Below are positions 22,785 through 36,678 of a stretch of DNA of 64,000 bases, in pieces. The translations under genes and the position numbers were made by a program. Source of the DNA: Cokeromyces recurvatus (Eukaryota; Mucoromycota; Mucoromycetes; Mucorales; Mucoraceae). Position 1 is the stretch's first letter. The number at the start of each line of letters is the position of its first letter. Under the pieces are notes generated by a model. That model did not search any database and was not told where the DNA came from. It worked only from the letters and a program-made list of their open reading frames with translations. Location: contig NW_026251399.1 in the NCBI RefSeq assembly GCF_025118155.1, positions 372,001-436,000 on the forward strand, read 5' to 3'.

Positions 22785-25700
22785 CTAATAGTTAAGTGTC
22801 TCTTCAATACAAACGTTTATGAAATCTTTTTTATACATCATGTTAACCCCAAAATGTCTACTAAGTTGTTCTCTGACTTGCTTTTTAGTCACTGTTGTTA
22901 AATCTGCTGTAGCAGTTATATACTGTACTGCTCGACGTATTTCTTCGTCTGTTGGATGAAAGCTACTATTATTATCCATCATCATAGTGTTTGAAATTAT
23001 AGGACTATATCCCTGCTGATGAAGGGCTATATCATCACCATGCACGCTACCTTCACCACTATAGACTGAAGTTGAGGAAAGCATATGCATATGCTGTGGT
23101 GGTCCCAAGTTTAACATTGGATTTGAATTTAACATAACGGATGATGCTGGTCCTGATAAATTTTGATGAGAATATCTAAAGCTTAAATTATCACCGTTAT
23201 ATAATTGATTATTACCACCAATAAAGCTTGCAGACGATGTCATTGGAAGATGACTCATACTTGCAGGATAACTGAGAGCAGGAGGAGGAGGAGGAGGAGT
23301 GAGAAAATTACTATTTACGGAAGTATAGGAGCCTAAAGTTGGAACACCAGCAGCTGTGCGATGCGTTGTTGAAGCTGTAATTGCTGTACCTTTGGTCTCG
23401 ACTGATCCTGTCTCCCAAATTTCATTCTCGTGCTCATTCCATTTTTTCAAGGGAATTGACTTTGGATCAAATTTACCTTCCTCCACTGTTAACACTTTCT
23501 TTTGTCCATCATCTCCTAATACAACTCGTGTATTTCCCCAAGAGAAATCATCAAAGTGCCAAAATGCGTAAATGGGTATAAAAAATGAAAATATTGGAAT
23601 AGCCAAGATATAAACAATCATCCAGCCTATATGCTCCCACTAGTATGTATAATAGTAAGTAATTGTACAACGTAACTTTCTTTCTTTCTTTTTTTTTTTT
23701 TCCTTCTTACCTTTCTACGAACAATAAAAATAATGGCTTGTAAACCGTAAACACCACATAAAGTAATGATAGAAATAAATGGAACTTGATCTGCATTTGT
23801 AATTAATCTATATATAAGGAATCCTAAATAGCAAACCACAGCAGGCATAACAAGTGTACTAAGAAGGTCAAGTATGACGACGAATCGCATAGAGAAACAG
23901 CAGAAACCACAAAGTTGAGGTAAAAAAACTAATTCACCTAAATTATGAATAGTTGAATTGATCCAACGACGTCTTTGAGAGAGTAATACACTCCATCGAT
24001 CGGGTGCATTCGTTAAACACCCAGCATCTGCTGTAAATTTTGTTTTATAAGTAGGAAAATGCTTCAGAATTAAAGTAGTTAAATATCGGTCTTCACCAAG
24101 ATGAAGCAAGTTTTTTTGATGTAAGGTATTAACCCTATTCTCTGCATAATCATCAATAACCTGATTACTAACTAGAAGTGGTTGGTTCTTCACTCCAGGT
24201 GAACGAATACGGTACATGCAAAAGCAGCCAGGTAAACAAGTGACAGATCCAAACAAGGATTCAAACGCTTTTGATAAGAAATGCGAAATATAATATTCAT
24301 AGACCTGAATCATAGTGACCCAACTATCCTTTTCATTTGCAAGTCGTGTTTCGCCACATAGACCTACTACCTTCGAATCATGTACAAAACAGGATACCAT
24401 ACGGTTAAGAGAATCGGGTAACACTTCAGTATCAGCATCTACCATAAGTATAAACTCATAGAAACCAGGATTGACGCCAATCACATTTTTAATCTGATGA
24501 TATATTTCTAGTTCCATAGGCGTCATGGGAGCTTCAAAATGAACTTTATTTAAAAATCTCATCAATACCATTTGTGAGTCGCGCTTCCCTCTGTTTCCAG
24601 GTTTTACTCGCTCGTTTGGAGCGCCTACTTTGACCACGACAACATATGGAACAACATGTCCAGAACATTCATATAAACCCGAGTATATCTTGGCTTGATT
24701 ATGTTGCTTGATGCTTTCACCAAGTGATAAAAATGATAAAGGCTCAGGATCTACGTTGGGATCAACTCCAAGGATATCAAGTACAATACGAGGCGTAGGC
24801 CTATCATTACCGCTACCAATAATCATGCCATCACATACAAGGAAAAGTAGCTTGCGTTTATCATCATAGCGTAAAACAGCAATAGAATCAATTGTTTTAC
24901 GAAGGGATTCTTCACTTTCAGTATAGCATGGAACTTGGCATACAATAAATTTATCATAATCTTCTGGTTCGCGAAATGATCCCAACTGTAACGCAGCTAA
25001 GAATTTAAAAAGAATAACGGCACATAAAAACCCTATACATTTATATATATATATATATATATATAGTTAAAAAAAATAAATAAGTATCCATTGTAATTCA
25101 AAATATTACCTGTTACAATTAATAAAAAGTATTCAGAGAATAAACATTGAAGTGATCTTCTTGTATCTACTTTTCCAACAAAGAATAGGTTACGTAAACA
25201 AACCAATTGCCTCATTCTTAATTCTGGAGATATAGGTAGCGCATCAAAATGCTTTGAAATATCAGTTCCAGCTAATTGACGAAATAATTGAACAATACTG
25301 TTTTCCATAAAGTTCAAGTCCAAATTTTCAGGTGGTGCTATACCTACTGGTGCACGTGGAGTACGACCTCCTAATAGATAATAAGTCATATCATATACGT
25401 CACCATGAAGTACAGCCCAACTACGATGTGTACTGATATCTCCCACATTTACGACATTTGTAGCTTGACGAATAATATCGGAGGGCTCATAGCCCATAAA
25501 ACCTATTCTGTAATTCCTACGCAGAAAGACCATTTGCTCAAAGTACCAATCAGGTCGGTAATCATCAGTAAAAAATCTAAAATCGTGATATGCAGCATTC
25601 TTGTCTGTCAGGTTATATTGAAAATCAAGCACGAGTTCTTCAGGGATCCTACCCGTTACGCCATCACAAAGAGAAGAGACCTGAACAGGGAAAAGGTTTG

Positions 25701-28700
25701 TCGCATCCTTACCAGCATAATCATAAATAGCATTGTCAGGTATTACTTCAGAGGCCCAGTGGTGAGGTGCAAACTTGGTTAAATCAAAGACCTCGCCACG
25801 AATAGTGACAAGAGCACTCTTTTTGGTTGACCGAGATTGAAGTTCAGATAGAGAATAAACATCTTGATGAGGACAGATTAAGGGACCGAAAAAGATAATG
25901 AAAACGACCATAACAGAGGATAAGAAGAAAATAAGCATACAAAGAACTACTTTTTCTCTCCATGCCAAGCGAACATCACGTCGTTTCATACCACCACAAT
26001 AATTTAAGAAAGGTGAGGGAGCCCACCAGGTTAAAAGCCATACAAATATAATCCATTTACATCTAATATTCGACATAGGTTCATTGGCCTCATCTCCTAT
26101 ATCTTTCGATTTCTCACCTTTAAAGTTGGGTCCATTCAAACCTGCAGTTTGATAATAATCAGACGAAAATTTGTCTGGCGACATTAACATAGTTTGTCTA
26201 TTTTCATTCCCGGCGCCCGAAAATACATTTGAGCCATTCAGATCGTATATAGCAGATTCATTCGTATAGTCGTCCTCAGATATTGCAGAGGAAATAAGAT
26301 CATCATTATAAGAACAAAGGTCAAAAGACTTTTGTCCATGTATGCCAGAATCCATTAAAGAATTTTTTACTTTTTTTGTTTCTGATTTTTCTAAGCTTCT
26401 CAAATCATCTTCTAGAATTCGAAATGCATGATTCGATAAAAATACCTGGATACATAAGTTTTGAATTGTTAAAGTGATATTCTTCATGCAGAAACCCTCC
26501 TCCCCCCTTTTTTTTTACCTTTGTTTTTCCAATAGTCATAATATCGTCACCCCAGTTCATAGATTGAGCTACATATATACATTTATCTCGTAACCCTAAA
26601 CTAGAATCTACTATGGTATTCACTGTATTAGGAATGGAAGCATAATATCTGTTCCAAAACTCTTCAAATGTAAAGACAGCAATGTAATAGCCTTTTTTTA
26701 TATGTCTGATTAATTCAGAAAACTTAAAATGTCTTTGCTGAACAGCTATTTTTTTAATATCACACGACCTAGGGAGGGATAAATCATTAGGACGAATGCA
26801 TAACACAGACCACAAGAGTGAAGAAGAAAGTGCTTTTGATAAGTCATTAATACCAGTTACTAAAAGATCAGCAACACTTGAAACATCTGATTGCAATGAC
26901 GTTGATAGTATTTGACTTACATCGATTGACTTTCGATAACGAGCTATAGACAAATTTGAAGAAGGCCCTACGGTGGGTGAACGCAGAGGACGAATACCTT
27001 GCTGCTGAGAAAAGACCCTATTTTGAGTGCTATCATCCTGACCTAAAATTTTTGAATTAAATAAACAGGATATAAGGCTATTTGTAGTAGGTGGATTATA
27101 TGCATTCCCCGCGAACAAAGTAATGAAGTCGTTACTAAGATAGTCTTGATTACGCTCAGTAAAATATTGAGGATCATAAGTTGCTGAACCCCAAAAGTGT
27201 TGAATTGTAAATAACTTGGAATTATTATCAGCTTTTTTAAAACTCAGGATTTGATCTTTTATAGCACTCTTATTAGCTCTTGCATAATTATCCATTAAGG
27301 TTTCATCATCAGTATAGCGTTGCTGCTGCTGCTGCCCGGAGGCTTGTGTATTCATAATGGACCACAGACCTTTAGATGGATGCATAAAAAGATCAACGAT
27401 GGCTGTGCTTGCAGGTGTGTTTTCAATGAGGTTTGAAGTCATTCCTTGCTCTGCATATTCTTGTCGATCATGTTCAAAAATATGCGCATACATCAATTGG
27501 TGGACTGTCTCTTGAATAAAATGAAAAGCAAGCTGATCAAATTCACTCCCATTTTGTTTCGAGTAAACCCAACCAGGTATATCAAGCAAACCAATTAATC
27601 TATGGCTGTTTTTAGGTGCTAGTCGATTGTTGATCTGCTCTACTAGCCATGTGAACAACAAAGAATATAAAGATTGTGCAAGATCATCCCTGTGTTTACT
27701 GGATTGTTTTGCATCTAAAAATAGAGTTGTGATATCTCTCTTTATTAGCTTACTTTTAAATGTCAACGTGCTTAACAGTGAATTAGGGTCAACACCAAGT
27801 AGATCAGCAGTTATTGTTAAAGAGTCAATATTTTTAACTGTAGCAGCATCTTGAGCATTTTGAGAATCTTGTATAAAATGAATATTGCCTAAATGTAAAA
27901 TAGCTGCTAGGACTTGGAATATTTGACTTACTCTATATTTTTGAGGTAAGATTGATTTTAATGCATTTCGTAGCTCAATATCACTTGAAAGATCATCCAG
28001 TGATGATGCTTTTGAAGTATTTGTTCTAGAAAGATACTGAAAGGTTGACCAGTCAGATAAACGTAGTACACTTTTCTCTTCAGAAGTTGCTGCTGATAAT
28101 AAATTGTAAAACACATGAAAGCTACGTTCGTTTTGCCCAGCCTCTGTAACTCTTGATTTCTCTAAAGCATAAGGTAAAAATCTAGCACCTATCAGTCTGC
28201 CTCTTTCGGAAAAATGAATTTCTGAAAAAAGCGCACATCGTGAAGCATTGTCATGTTGATTTGTTTTAGCATGGCTAAATGCATGAATAATTGTTTGAGC
28301 ATGTACTATATTTGACTGTGTACGGGTCGTTTTTCGATGTGTACTAAGTGAAATTAAATAATCTATTGACTGCTTGAATTGTTCAGATTTTCCACTTCCA
28401 CTTTCACCACTATTATACAATGAGGAGGTTATAAAAAAATGATTTAATAGAAAAAAAAATGATATTACCTAAATAATATATACTGATTCATATTAGTTCT
28501 TCTCATGATTAAATAAGCGTGGTTTATGAGTTGATATAAATGAGGTTCTCTCCATTGGTTTGTTTTTGCACTTGATGTATCCTTATATTCTGTAATATAA
28601 TTTGCTTTATCATTGGCTTGTTTATCTTTATTGTTTGTATCGAACGAGTTTAATACAATTAAAACTGATGGACCTATATTTGTATAGATAAAACCATTAA

Positions 28701-28791
28701 GATATCTTTGTCGCAATATTTCAGCAATTTCATCTGAAGAAGGTTCTCGAGATAATTGTGTTAAGTCGGCAATTGTTGTTGACTGTGACAT
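22785..28791 (-). CDS. Class V chitin synthase with N-terminal myosin-like motor
   Basis: Five exons (28791-28469, 28409-26519, 26445-25110, 25032-23711, 23639-22785) give 1908 aa. Residues about 1-765 are a myosin-like motor: P-loop [10 protein letters not shown], a switch-I-like NASRCALF, a switch-II-like LLDIPGW, and a converter end [20 protein letters not shown]. Two membrane helices follow near 868-925 ([28 protein letters not shown]), then a cytochrome-b5-like domain ([18 protein letters not shown]). The GT2 catalytic part is at about 1185-1600: [20 protein letters not shown] near 1496 and QRRRW near 1537. Further helices follow, and a DEK-C domain closes the protein ([14 protein letters not shown] to [11 protein letters not shown]). 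The enzyme polymerises UDP-GlcNAc into chitin at the plasma membrane, usually at hyphal tips and septa. Both switch motifs are altered, see findings. Confidence 0.97.
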
Positions 28792-30513
28792 TTATATTAG
28801 ATTGGTGAACTGTGATATAAATTGATAGTTTATTGTACTTCTTCCTTCATTAATTATAAATATAAATATATGTTTATATATATATTATTTAAAGCAAATA
28901 TATATATATATATACTAATAGCTTCTTTGGTAATAATTATTCGTATAACAAAAAGGATAATCGAAAAAAAAATCAAAGAAAATAATAATATTTTATATTT
29001 CAGATCTCTCCTTTTATATAACTCCTTCGTAAATAAAGAACAGGACATCACTCATTTTGTTAAAATGTTATCTCCTTGAATCTAAGGGCTATTCAGTTAA
29101 TCAAATACCTTATGAATGTAGTTAGAAATAATCAATACAAGCGCTATATTTCTTTTGGATAGCATGATATGTATATATATATTTGTTTAATTGTATGCAT
29201 ATATTTGAATACCATGTGAATGATATAAAATGGCTGACCATTTATATATATATTTATATATATAAATATGGTATTATTATTCCAACTGTAAGGTTAATGA
29301 TACATACAATGAATTTATCAATAAGGAGACAACATGTTATACATGTAGTAATATAAGATCTATTAAATGCTATATATCAACTTGCGATTAATATTCTTTT
29401 TCTTTTTTTTTCTTTTTTTTTTTCTTTTTTTTTTTTGGAAAGGTAATCTGATACATCTACTTTAACATAGTGTATTTATTACAACGTATTTATTGTATTC
29501 TATCATATTTAATATACCCCTTAAAATCTTTAAATAGTATACAATGGTAGTTATAAATGCTTATTACATGTGTATACTATTTACATATGCTTACATCTTC
29601 GATATATATGTATATATATAAATAAACATGTATATGTATGTGGCATTGTCTTCTTGTCTAAAATATACATACATATAATCTTTAAATATATAAAAGCTAT
29701 AACGCCATATATATGTGAACTATTTAAAATTTGAATCATAACTCTTCAAAATAGTAACAATAATGGCTTTTGTCAAACGAACATTTCTTTCATTTTTGCT
29801 AATAAGCAGCTATGTGTCAATAATAATAATAATTTTTTGCAATCATTGTACATACCTCTTTAATTCTAAATATTAGTAGGTATATCTACTTTTTGTATTA
29901 TACTAATAAAACCTCAAGGAAAAAAGGACCCTAAAATATATCAAAAGTGGTGTATTTTTGATAGTTTATACACTTTATTATTTTTTAAATATTTAATGAT
30001 ACCTACAACGATATGTATTTGGTCTTATGGTTCAGAAATATTAGAATAAACTTTTTTTTTCTCAATCAATGCTGGTTAGACCATCTTCATTCAGTCTAGT
30101 TTCTACCTTAATTGCTACTAGTCTCATCATAACTGTTGACTTTTAAGCTAATATATTAAATACTTTTAGACTATACTGAAAATTTCTCTGCACCAATACT
30201 GACTTTAGAGATATGAATAGTCGCTAATAAATGGAAGCGCATATTTTTATACATGTACATAAACGAAATTAATTTTTAACAGAACTGACAAAAAGGAGCA
30301 CACTTTGATAAAGGCTCGTAACAAAAAAATATTCATGATTATCATTAATATTGGTGCACTTGATAAGAATGATATTCATTTCAAATGACGAAGTTGATAA
30401 GAAAGATACATCTTTAATTCTTCAGAAATAAGTATATTTTGTATTAGTTTGTATAAATTAAAAGTAATAATACAAAAACTTTACTGAAAAGAATAACCAC
30501 TAAAAGAAATGGC
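28792..30513. other. Intergenic, no gene seen
   Basis: About 1.7 kb between two minus-strand genes. It holds the chitin synthase promoter and the SART1 3' region, TA-rich microsatellite-like stretches (for example 29170-29280, 29600-29640) and interrupted T runs at 29397-29438. No coding frame is supported. Confidence 0.6.
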
Positions 30514-32805
30514 TTATTTTTTATTATTACTGTTATCTTTAGATTTTGATAAACCTTCTAAAGGTGTAGAAGTTGGAACAACTCCTCTATTACCAATACT
30601 TAATACCACATGAGCATTACCAGTTCGTTTTTGTCTTTCCAGTAATGCATTAGCCAAATTATGAGGTGTGTCAGTACTGCTCATCATATTCAATCTACGT
30701 TCTTCTTCGATCTTCTTCATTCTCTTTTCTGTTTTAGTCTTTCCTGATGTCTTGCCATGGAATTTATGCGACATATATCTGAAGGCTTCATGTGTGTTCA
30801 TTACACGACCACTATCATCAGTATATTCTAAATTAACTTCAGGTTTATAATTTTCCATTGCTAACTCAAATTCACGTAATCTTCTTGCCTCTTCTCTCTC
30901 TCTTTCTCGTTCTCTTTCGCGCTCTAATTCTCTCATACGTTCAGTGTTATAATCTCTTCTATCAACGCCTCTACGTCTTTCTTTTTCTCTTCTATCCTCC
31001 AATTCTCTGATTCTTTCTTTCTTTCGTTGTTCATTTTGCCATCTTATTTGCTCTGCTGCAATTTTATCTCGTTTAATTTGCTCCTCAGTAGGCTTGGCAA
31101 GAATACCTTATATAATAAAAGTATATATCTAAGCTAATATATCAAGAGTATGTATATATGTGTGTACATACCTTTTTGGTTTAATAACGATAATGTTGCT
31201 GCAAGGCCACGACTAACTAAAGGTTCTTCAACCAAAGGCTCTTCGACGTTATTATTTGCTTCTGTAATTTCTTGCTTAATTTCAACCATTGTTTCTTCTT
31301 CTTTTATATCTTCCATTGTATGATCTACGTTCTCCTCTTTTTCAGATTCTAATATTTGTTCAGACTCAGAATGTGGTTCATCTTTAATTTCATGAACAAT
31401 ATAACGTTCTGTATCAGGTTCTACCTTGATCTTAGGTTCCTCACTCTTAACAGTATAAGTTGTTTCTCTAGGATTAAAAATAGGAATATTACGACCAAGA
31501 GAATTAACAAATTCTGTTGTTTCGGATAAAACAAGTCCACCTGTATCATTATCTTCTTCTTCTTTTATTTGTTCTTCTTTAAGTTGTCTGGCAATTTCTT
31601 CTGGTGTCATTTTCTTGATAAGTTTACTTTTCTGTTTATTGGCTATTCTTCTTGAACGTGCAAGAGCTTCTTGAAGCTCATCATCATCTACAAAATTAGC
31701 ATCTGGATCTATAGTACGAGATTTAGAAGCTGTAGTAGAAGTTGACTCTGGTGAATCTTCTACTATAGATGCTGTAGTTGAAATATTAAGATCATCATCA
31801 TCTTTATTCTTTCTTCTCGTCTTCTTTTTCTTTTTAGATTTTGGCTTTTTAAATGTAGCTTCTGCTTCTTCTTGGGTATAGTAATCTTTAATTTCTTGCA
31901 TTTTTTCATAAGATAAAGTCTGTTCTTTTAATTTTTGAGAAACTGTTTTTTCATTCTCTTTCTCTTTTTCAACTTGAACTACTCCAGCATTTCCAATTAC
32001 AAAACCATTTTCTTCTTCTTCTTCTTCGTATTGAGGAAGAATACTCTGCTTTTTACCACTAAATTGATCATCATCGTATGGATTATAACCTGGTTTTTGC
32101 TTCTTAGCTTCAAGATTCTTTTTCAATCGCTCTCGATCTTCAAGATTGACATTAGTTAGTTCTTCTACATCTTCTTCATCAAGAATGCCTCGATCCTTTA
32201 ATGTTAAAATGGTTTCTTCTCCTTCTTGAAATTCCGAGAGAGAATGGCTTACTTTAAGACCTGCTAATTGTTCTGCATCGTAAGTTTGATATGCATTATC
32301 CATCTCCTCTAATTCTTTAGCTCGGCGTGCTGCTAATTCCCTTTCTCGCTTTCGACTTTTTTTAATCCATGCTAGTGCGCTTTCATCTTCATCATCACTA
32401 GCTTCGGCAAGGCCTTTACCTTGAAGTTTTTCTAGTTTTCTTTTACGATTTTTAGACCTAATTAAAGAAAAGAATAAAAGTTGAATATCAAATTTGATAA
32501 ATGCATCATCAAATCATACTTTTCAATGCTCTCTCTAATTTTCTCCTCTTTTGCTTCCCGTTCTTTTTCTTGTTTTTGTTTTTGATAGTTTTCATAGGCC
32601 TCTCTTTCAGGATCAACTGTTTCATCATCGCTGCCTTCAACTGCTAATAGTGGAAGACCCAATTTTTTACGAATGGCACTAAATGCAATAACGTTTAATA
32701 TACAAATGAAATAAAATATATAGTTATAATAACAAAAAAATAAAAATAAAATAGCTTATATAAAGTAACTTACTTGGTCTCTTCAATTGAAATTGATTCT
32801 GCCAT
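30514..32805 (-). CDS. SNU66: SART1/Snu66 family U4/U6.U5 tri-snRNP protein
   Basis: Four exons (32805-32774, 32678-32520, 32457-31172, 31106-30514) give 689 aa. The N-terminus reads AIRKKLGLPLLAV, the family's short conserved block (the hub1-interaction type motif of SART1/Snu66 starts). Next come a helical charged region with AEQLAGLKVSHSLSEFQEGE and ETILTLKDRGILDEEDVEEL (SART1 hallmark 'tLkD..il'), and NFVDDDELQEALARSRRIA. A long acidic stretch follows. The C-terminus has VNLEYTDDSGRVMNTHEAFR, YMSHKFHGKTSGKTKTEKRM and ALLERQKRTGNAHVVLS, also SART1-diagnostic. The protein joins the tri-snRNP to the pre-spliceosome in the nucleus. The hub1-motif statement is family knowledge; I did not verify the exact motif. 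Tandem with UTP14 upstream, 265 bp apart. Confidence 0.95.
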
Positions 32806-33070
32806 TTTAAAAATGTAAAAATAAAAGTATAAAAAAAAAGGTCTAGCAAATTACCATGAAGGCAACGTCATATTAAATGTCTCAGCGAAAATAGTGGCTT
32901 AGATTTCTATATGATAAGTTTTCCTTTCCCTTAATGCATAAATAAATGTATCTATAAAATTATGGGGGTGGGTTATATAATAGTAGAGTCTAGTCTATTT
33001 ATTTAATTATACGATAAAAAAAGATACATGTATATATATATATATTTATATGTATACATATATAGCTTAA

Positions 33071-36000
33071 TTATGAAAAGGGTGCCTTGAGAGGATCAAT
33101 AACTTTACCAAGCTTAGTAAGAACTCTAGGTTTGGTTAATCTATGGAATGTTTGACGAGTATTCCATTCACTACCAAGAGGAGTACTGATTGATCTTTCA
33201 TATTGCTCCATAGTCTTATAAGGGAATGGTACAGCTGTAGCTGTGTATTTCTCAACCTAAAATAATAAAAAATCAGTAATACGTACATAAATAAATATAT
33301 AGTAATTCCTTTTTCTCACCTTCTTATTAATTTTCTCGTTGATGATAACATGAGAAAGTTTAGCATCTTTACGCTTATCAGCATCAATACCCTTTGTCAC
33401 TTTAACAATTCTCTTTTTCTTCTTATTTTCCTTAACACCAGCACCAGCCCAAGAGCCCCAACCAGGTAATGTTAAATCCTCTACTTTATCAGCATCTTCT
33501 TCAATCTCTGCCTTCTTTTCGTCTTCAAACTCAGCAACAACATCATCATTAGCAAAGGCTCTAGCTACAAGCTCTCGTTGACTAAATGAAATTTTATCCT
33601 TATGAATTATTTGTGATGTAGCATTATTATCATCTAAATCATCTTCTCCTTCAGATTCATCAGAATCATCCTTCATATGTGTTACTTTAGCAATGTCAGA
33701 TGAAGTTGAATCTTCCTTTGATTTTTTGGATTTGCTAGTTTGTTGAGTGGATTTAATTGTCAATACCTTGGTTAAATCAAGCTCAACATTATCTGTTGTA
33801 TCATTAGCCTTTTCCTTTTCCTTTTTTGTTTTATTCATTTTGGATATACTGTGCTCTGCACGACTTTCTGTTTGACTAGAAATGACATTATTCTTTGAAG
33901 CCTTTTTAGTAAGACGTGATGTATCTGCTTGGAGCCAAGGATTAGATTCAGTCTCGTCTTCCAAATTAGCAAGAGGACTAGTCTTTTTACTATCATTATT
34001 ATTATTAAGACTAATGTGTGTTGATGTACGTGTGTTATGTGCAGCTGAATGCGACACCTTTTTTATCTGCCCTGCTTCACTAATGGTAACCATACCGGTT
34101 TCATTTTCTTCATCAATTATCTCCTTTCCTTCTCTATCGTCATCTTCTGTCTTTTTCACTTGAGCTGGCTTTTTAAGTTGTTTAGCCTTAGCACCAAATG
34201 CCATACGACCTGGATTATTAGCTATAAATGTATGATTATCTTCTTTATTTCCTTCATTTTCTTTATTATTATCATCATCACTATCAGCAGCAAGCCATTC
34301 TTTTTCAAAAGCAGCAAGATCCTCTTTAGTAGCATCTAACTGGCGCTTAGCAGCTTCTTGCATAAACTTCATAGAAAATATGCCCTTCTTAGGCTGGGTA
34401 TCTTGATCAATTTCTTCATGTAATTTGGTTAATGCAGCATTAACATACTCCTCATCATTCTCGGCCTCATCTTCGTCACTATCTTCATCTGATTCTTGGC
34501 CATCAATTTTACGGCGAAGCTCATCACCACGGCGAAGTTGCTCCATAATAGCTTCACGAGTACCTTCATCTTTTGTGCCACGTGCCAAAGCACGTCTGGC
34601 CCATTTACTAGTATTCTTGTGCTTTAAGGTCATACGTTCTTCAGCTCTACTAATAGCGGCTTGCATCTTCTCGTGATCGTCTAATTCATGATCAATTTCA
34701 TCCAAACCACTATTCTTAGCTTGAAGTCCTAATCTTTCTTTTTCTTTACGCTTCAACTTTCTGTAACTCTTGCTCTTAATTTTTTTGAGACGTTTGTTCT
34801 TTATTTCATGACGGAACATCAATTCACGCATCATACGAAGCTCTTTACGTCTTTCTTCAATCTCCGCAACTGATAACTTGTTTAACTTGAGGGCTTCAAA
34901 CTCCTCTAATTCTTCATCCTTCATACCAGCCTCTGCAAGTGCAGCTGAAATTTGCTTTTCAAGATCTGTCTCAGGCTTGAATTTATTAGCCATTGCAGCA
35001 CTTGTACGCGTTGCTCTATGTGATTCTGTTGGATCTTGCATAGGGAAGGAAAGATGCTCAGCAGCACGAAGCTTTTGAACAGTAGGCTCCCATTTTGTAA
35101 TTTCTTCGGTAGCCTTTTCCAAAGCAGCTTGACGTTCCAAACGATCTTGAGCACGTTTAGCTAATGGTGCGCTTAAAGCCCGACGTGTAACATTTTTGCC
35201 TTTACCAGCTAGACTTTCTAAACCTGTCTTTAAGGAACCAAAGGTTCCATCATCTTCAATCGTACTCATCAAGTCAGAAAGACTTAATTTCTTTGAGGCA
35301 TCATCTTCTTCATGTGTAGGTAAATTAAATTCGTTTTCTTTGTATGCCTCGCTCTTTTCTTTCAGTTGACGTTTCTTTATATTGCCTTCTTCATCCCCTG
35401 TACGTCTACGTTTCTTTGTATCCATTTGGCTAATAAAGTCAGCAATTTTCTTGCTATTATCTTCGTCGTCAAGATCCATAATGTCATCTTCATCATCTTC
35501 ATCATCTTCAAGAGCATCGAAACCACGGAATGTTTCTTCATCACTATCCTCTTCGTCTTGTTGAACGGCTTTCTTTGGTTGAATCTCTTCTTCTTCTTCT
35601 TCTTCATTGGTATCAAGCATTTGAGAGAGATCAACATAGCCCTCGCCATCTTCATCTTCAAAGTCTTCAATCTCTGAATCATCTTGATCAGAATTTTCAT
35701 TTAAATCAATTTCAACATTGGCTTTGTTTTTTTTTAAATGTTTTTTCTGAGAAGCCTATTATGTATATATATATATGCAAACTTTTGTTTTAATAATTGT
35801 ATTATAAAATGAATTACATTGCCGAATACCTTTGTAGATCCAGCAAATTTATAATCGGCAAATCGTTCTTCATCAGATTCATCAAATGCTTCATCAGAAT
35901 CAATTTCAGAATCATCTTCTTCGTTGATTTCTCCAACATCATATTCTAGATTATCTACTTCATCCATGTTGTGATTCTTACGATGATCATCTTCTTCATC

Positions 36001-36135
36001 TTCAGCTTCAAACACGTCTTGAGCTAATGTTTTGTTGATCATTTTTTCGGGATAGTTAAATTGCTTTTTTCCCTTATTTTTTTTATTCACTTTAGTGTTT
36101 TTCTTCACACCATTATTTTTTTGTGGACGGGCCAT
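33071..36135 (-). CDS. UTP14: U3 snoRNP/SSU processome protein Utp14
   Basis: Three exons (36135-35830, 35755-33320, 33256-33071), all phase 0, give 975 aa. The N-terminus is basic (MARPQKNNGVKKNTK), followed by very acidic low-complexity blocks. The Utp14 core begins near residue 240 (RRALSAPLAKRAQDRLERQA, EEITKWEPTVQKLRAAEHLS). Further family motifs are ELRMMRELMFRHEIKNKRL, KIKSKSYRKLKRKEKERLGL (Lys-Arg-rich, helicase-activating in yeast) and ERMTLKHKNTSKWARR. The C-terminal region has LPGWGSWAG and, in the last exons, VPFPYKTMEQYERSISTPLG and TRQTFHRLTKPRVL. Utp14 binds the U3 snoRNP and activates the Dhr1 helicase during 18S rRNA maturation. The last exon is needed to complete this conserved tail, which supports the splice at 33257-33319. 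Confidence 0.97.
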
Positions 36136-36598
36136 GGCTCTCTTGCGTACAAAGATTAAAAGAGTCTATTTTTTTTTTTTTTTATGAATAAAAAAATATA
36201 ACTGTGAAGTGTGACTGCAAAGCCATGAAAAGCAGTCGTTAACTGAAATTCAGGCCCTTGATTGGATTGAATCTTTTAAATATGTGAGAATAAAAATAAA
36301 AAAAATAAAAAATGAAGCCTAATTATTACTCATAAATTGGTCCCAGAAGATAAAAATATAACAATTTTAGTTTACTTGATAAGATATAGTAATGATATAA
36401 CATCTATATTATATATGAATATGTATACATATATATATATATTTAGTCGAGTTATAAGTGATCGCTATTATCAGATAATAAATATTAAAGAAAACGAGAA
36501 AAAATAGAAACACATTGTATGAGCTTCTTATATAAAACTTTAATACATATATACAATGATGATAGTACAACAAGACGTATCACATGTTGATTTCGCAA

Positions 36599-36634
<36 letters not shown>

Positions 36635-36678
36635 AAAAAAGAAAAGAACAAATAAATAAATGTATACGATAAAATTCT
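36136..36678. promoter_or_regulatory. UTP14 promoter region and 3' region of the FCP1-like gene
   Basis: About 540 bp with a T17 run just upstream of the UTP14 ATG (36168-36183 area) and an A33 tract at 36600-36632, which in the sense of the FCP1-like gene is a T tract 47 bp past its stop. No gene. Confidence 0.5.
36600..36632. repeat. Poly(A) tract, 33 bases
   Basis: Uninterrupted A run in the 3' region of the minus-strand FCP1-like gene. Confidence 0.95.
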
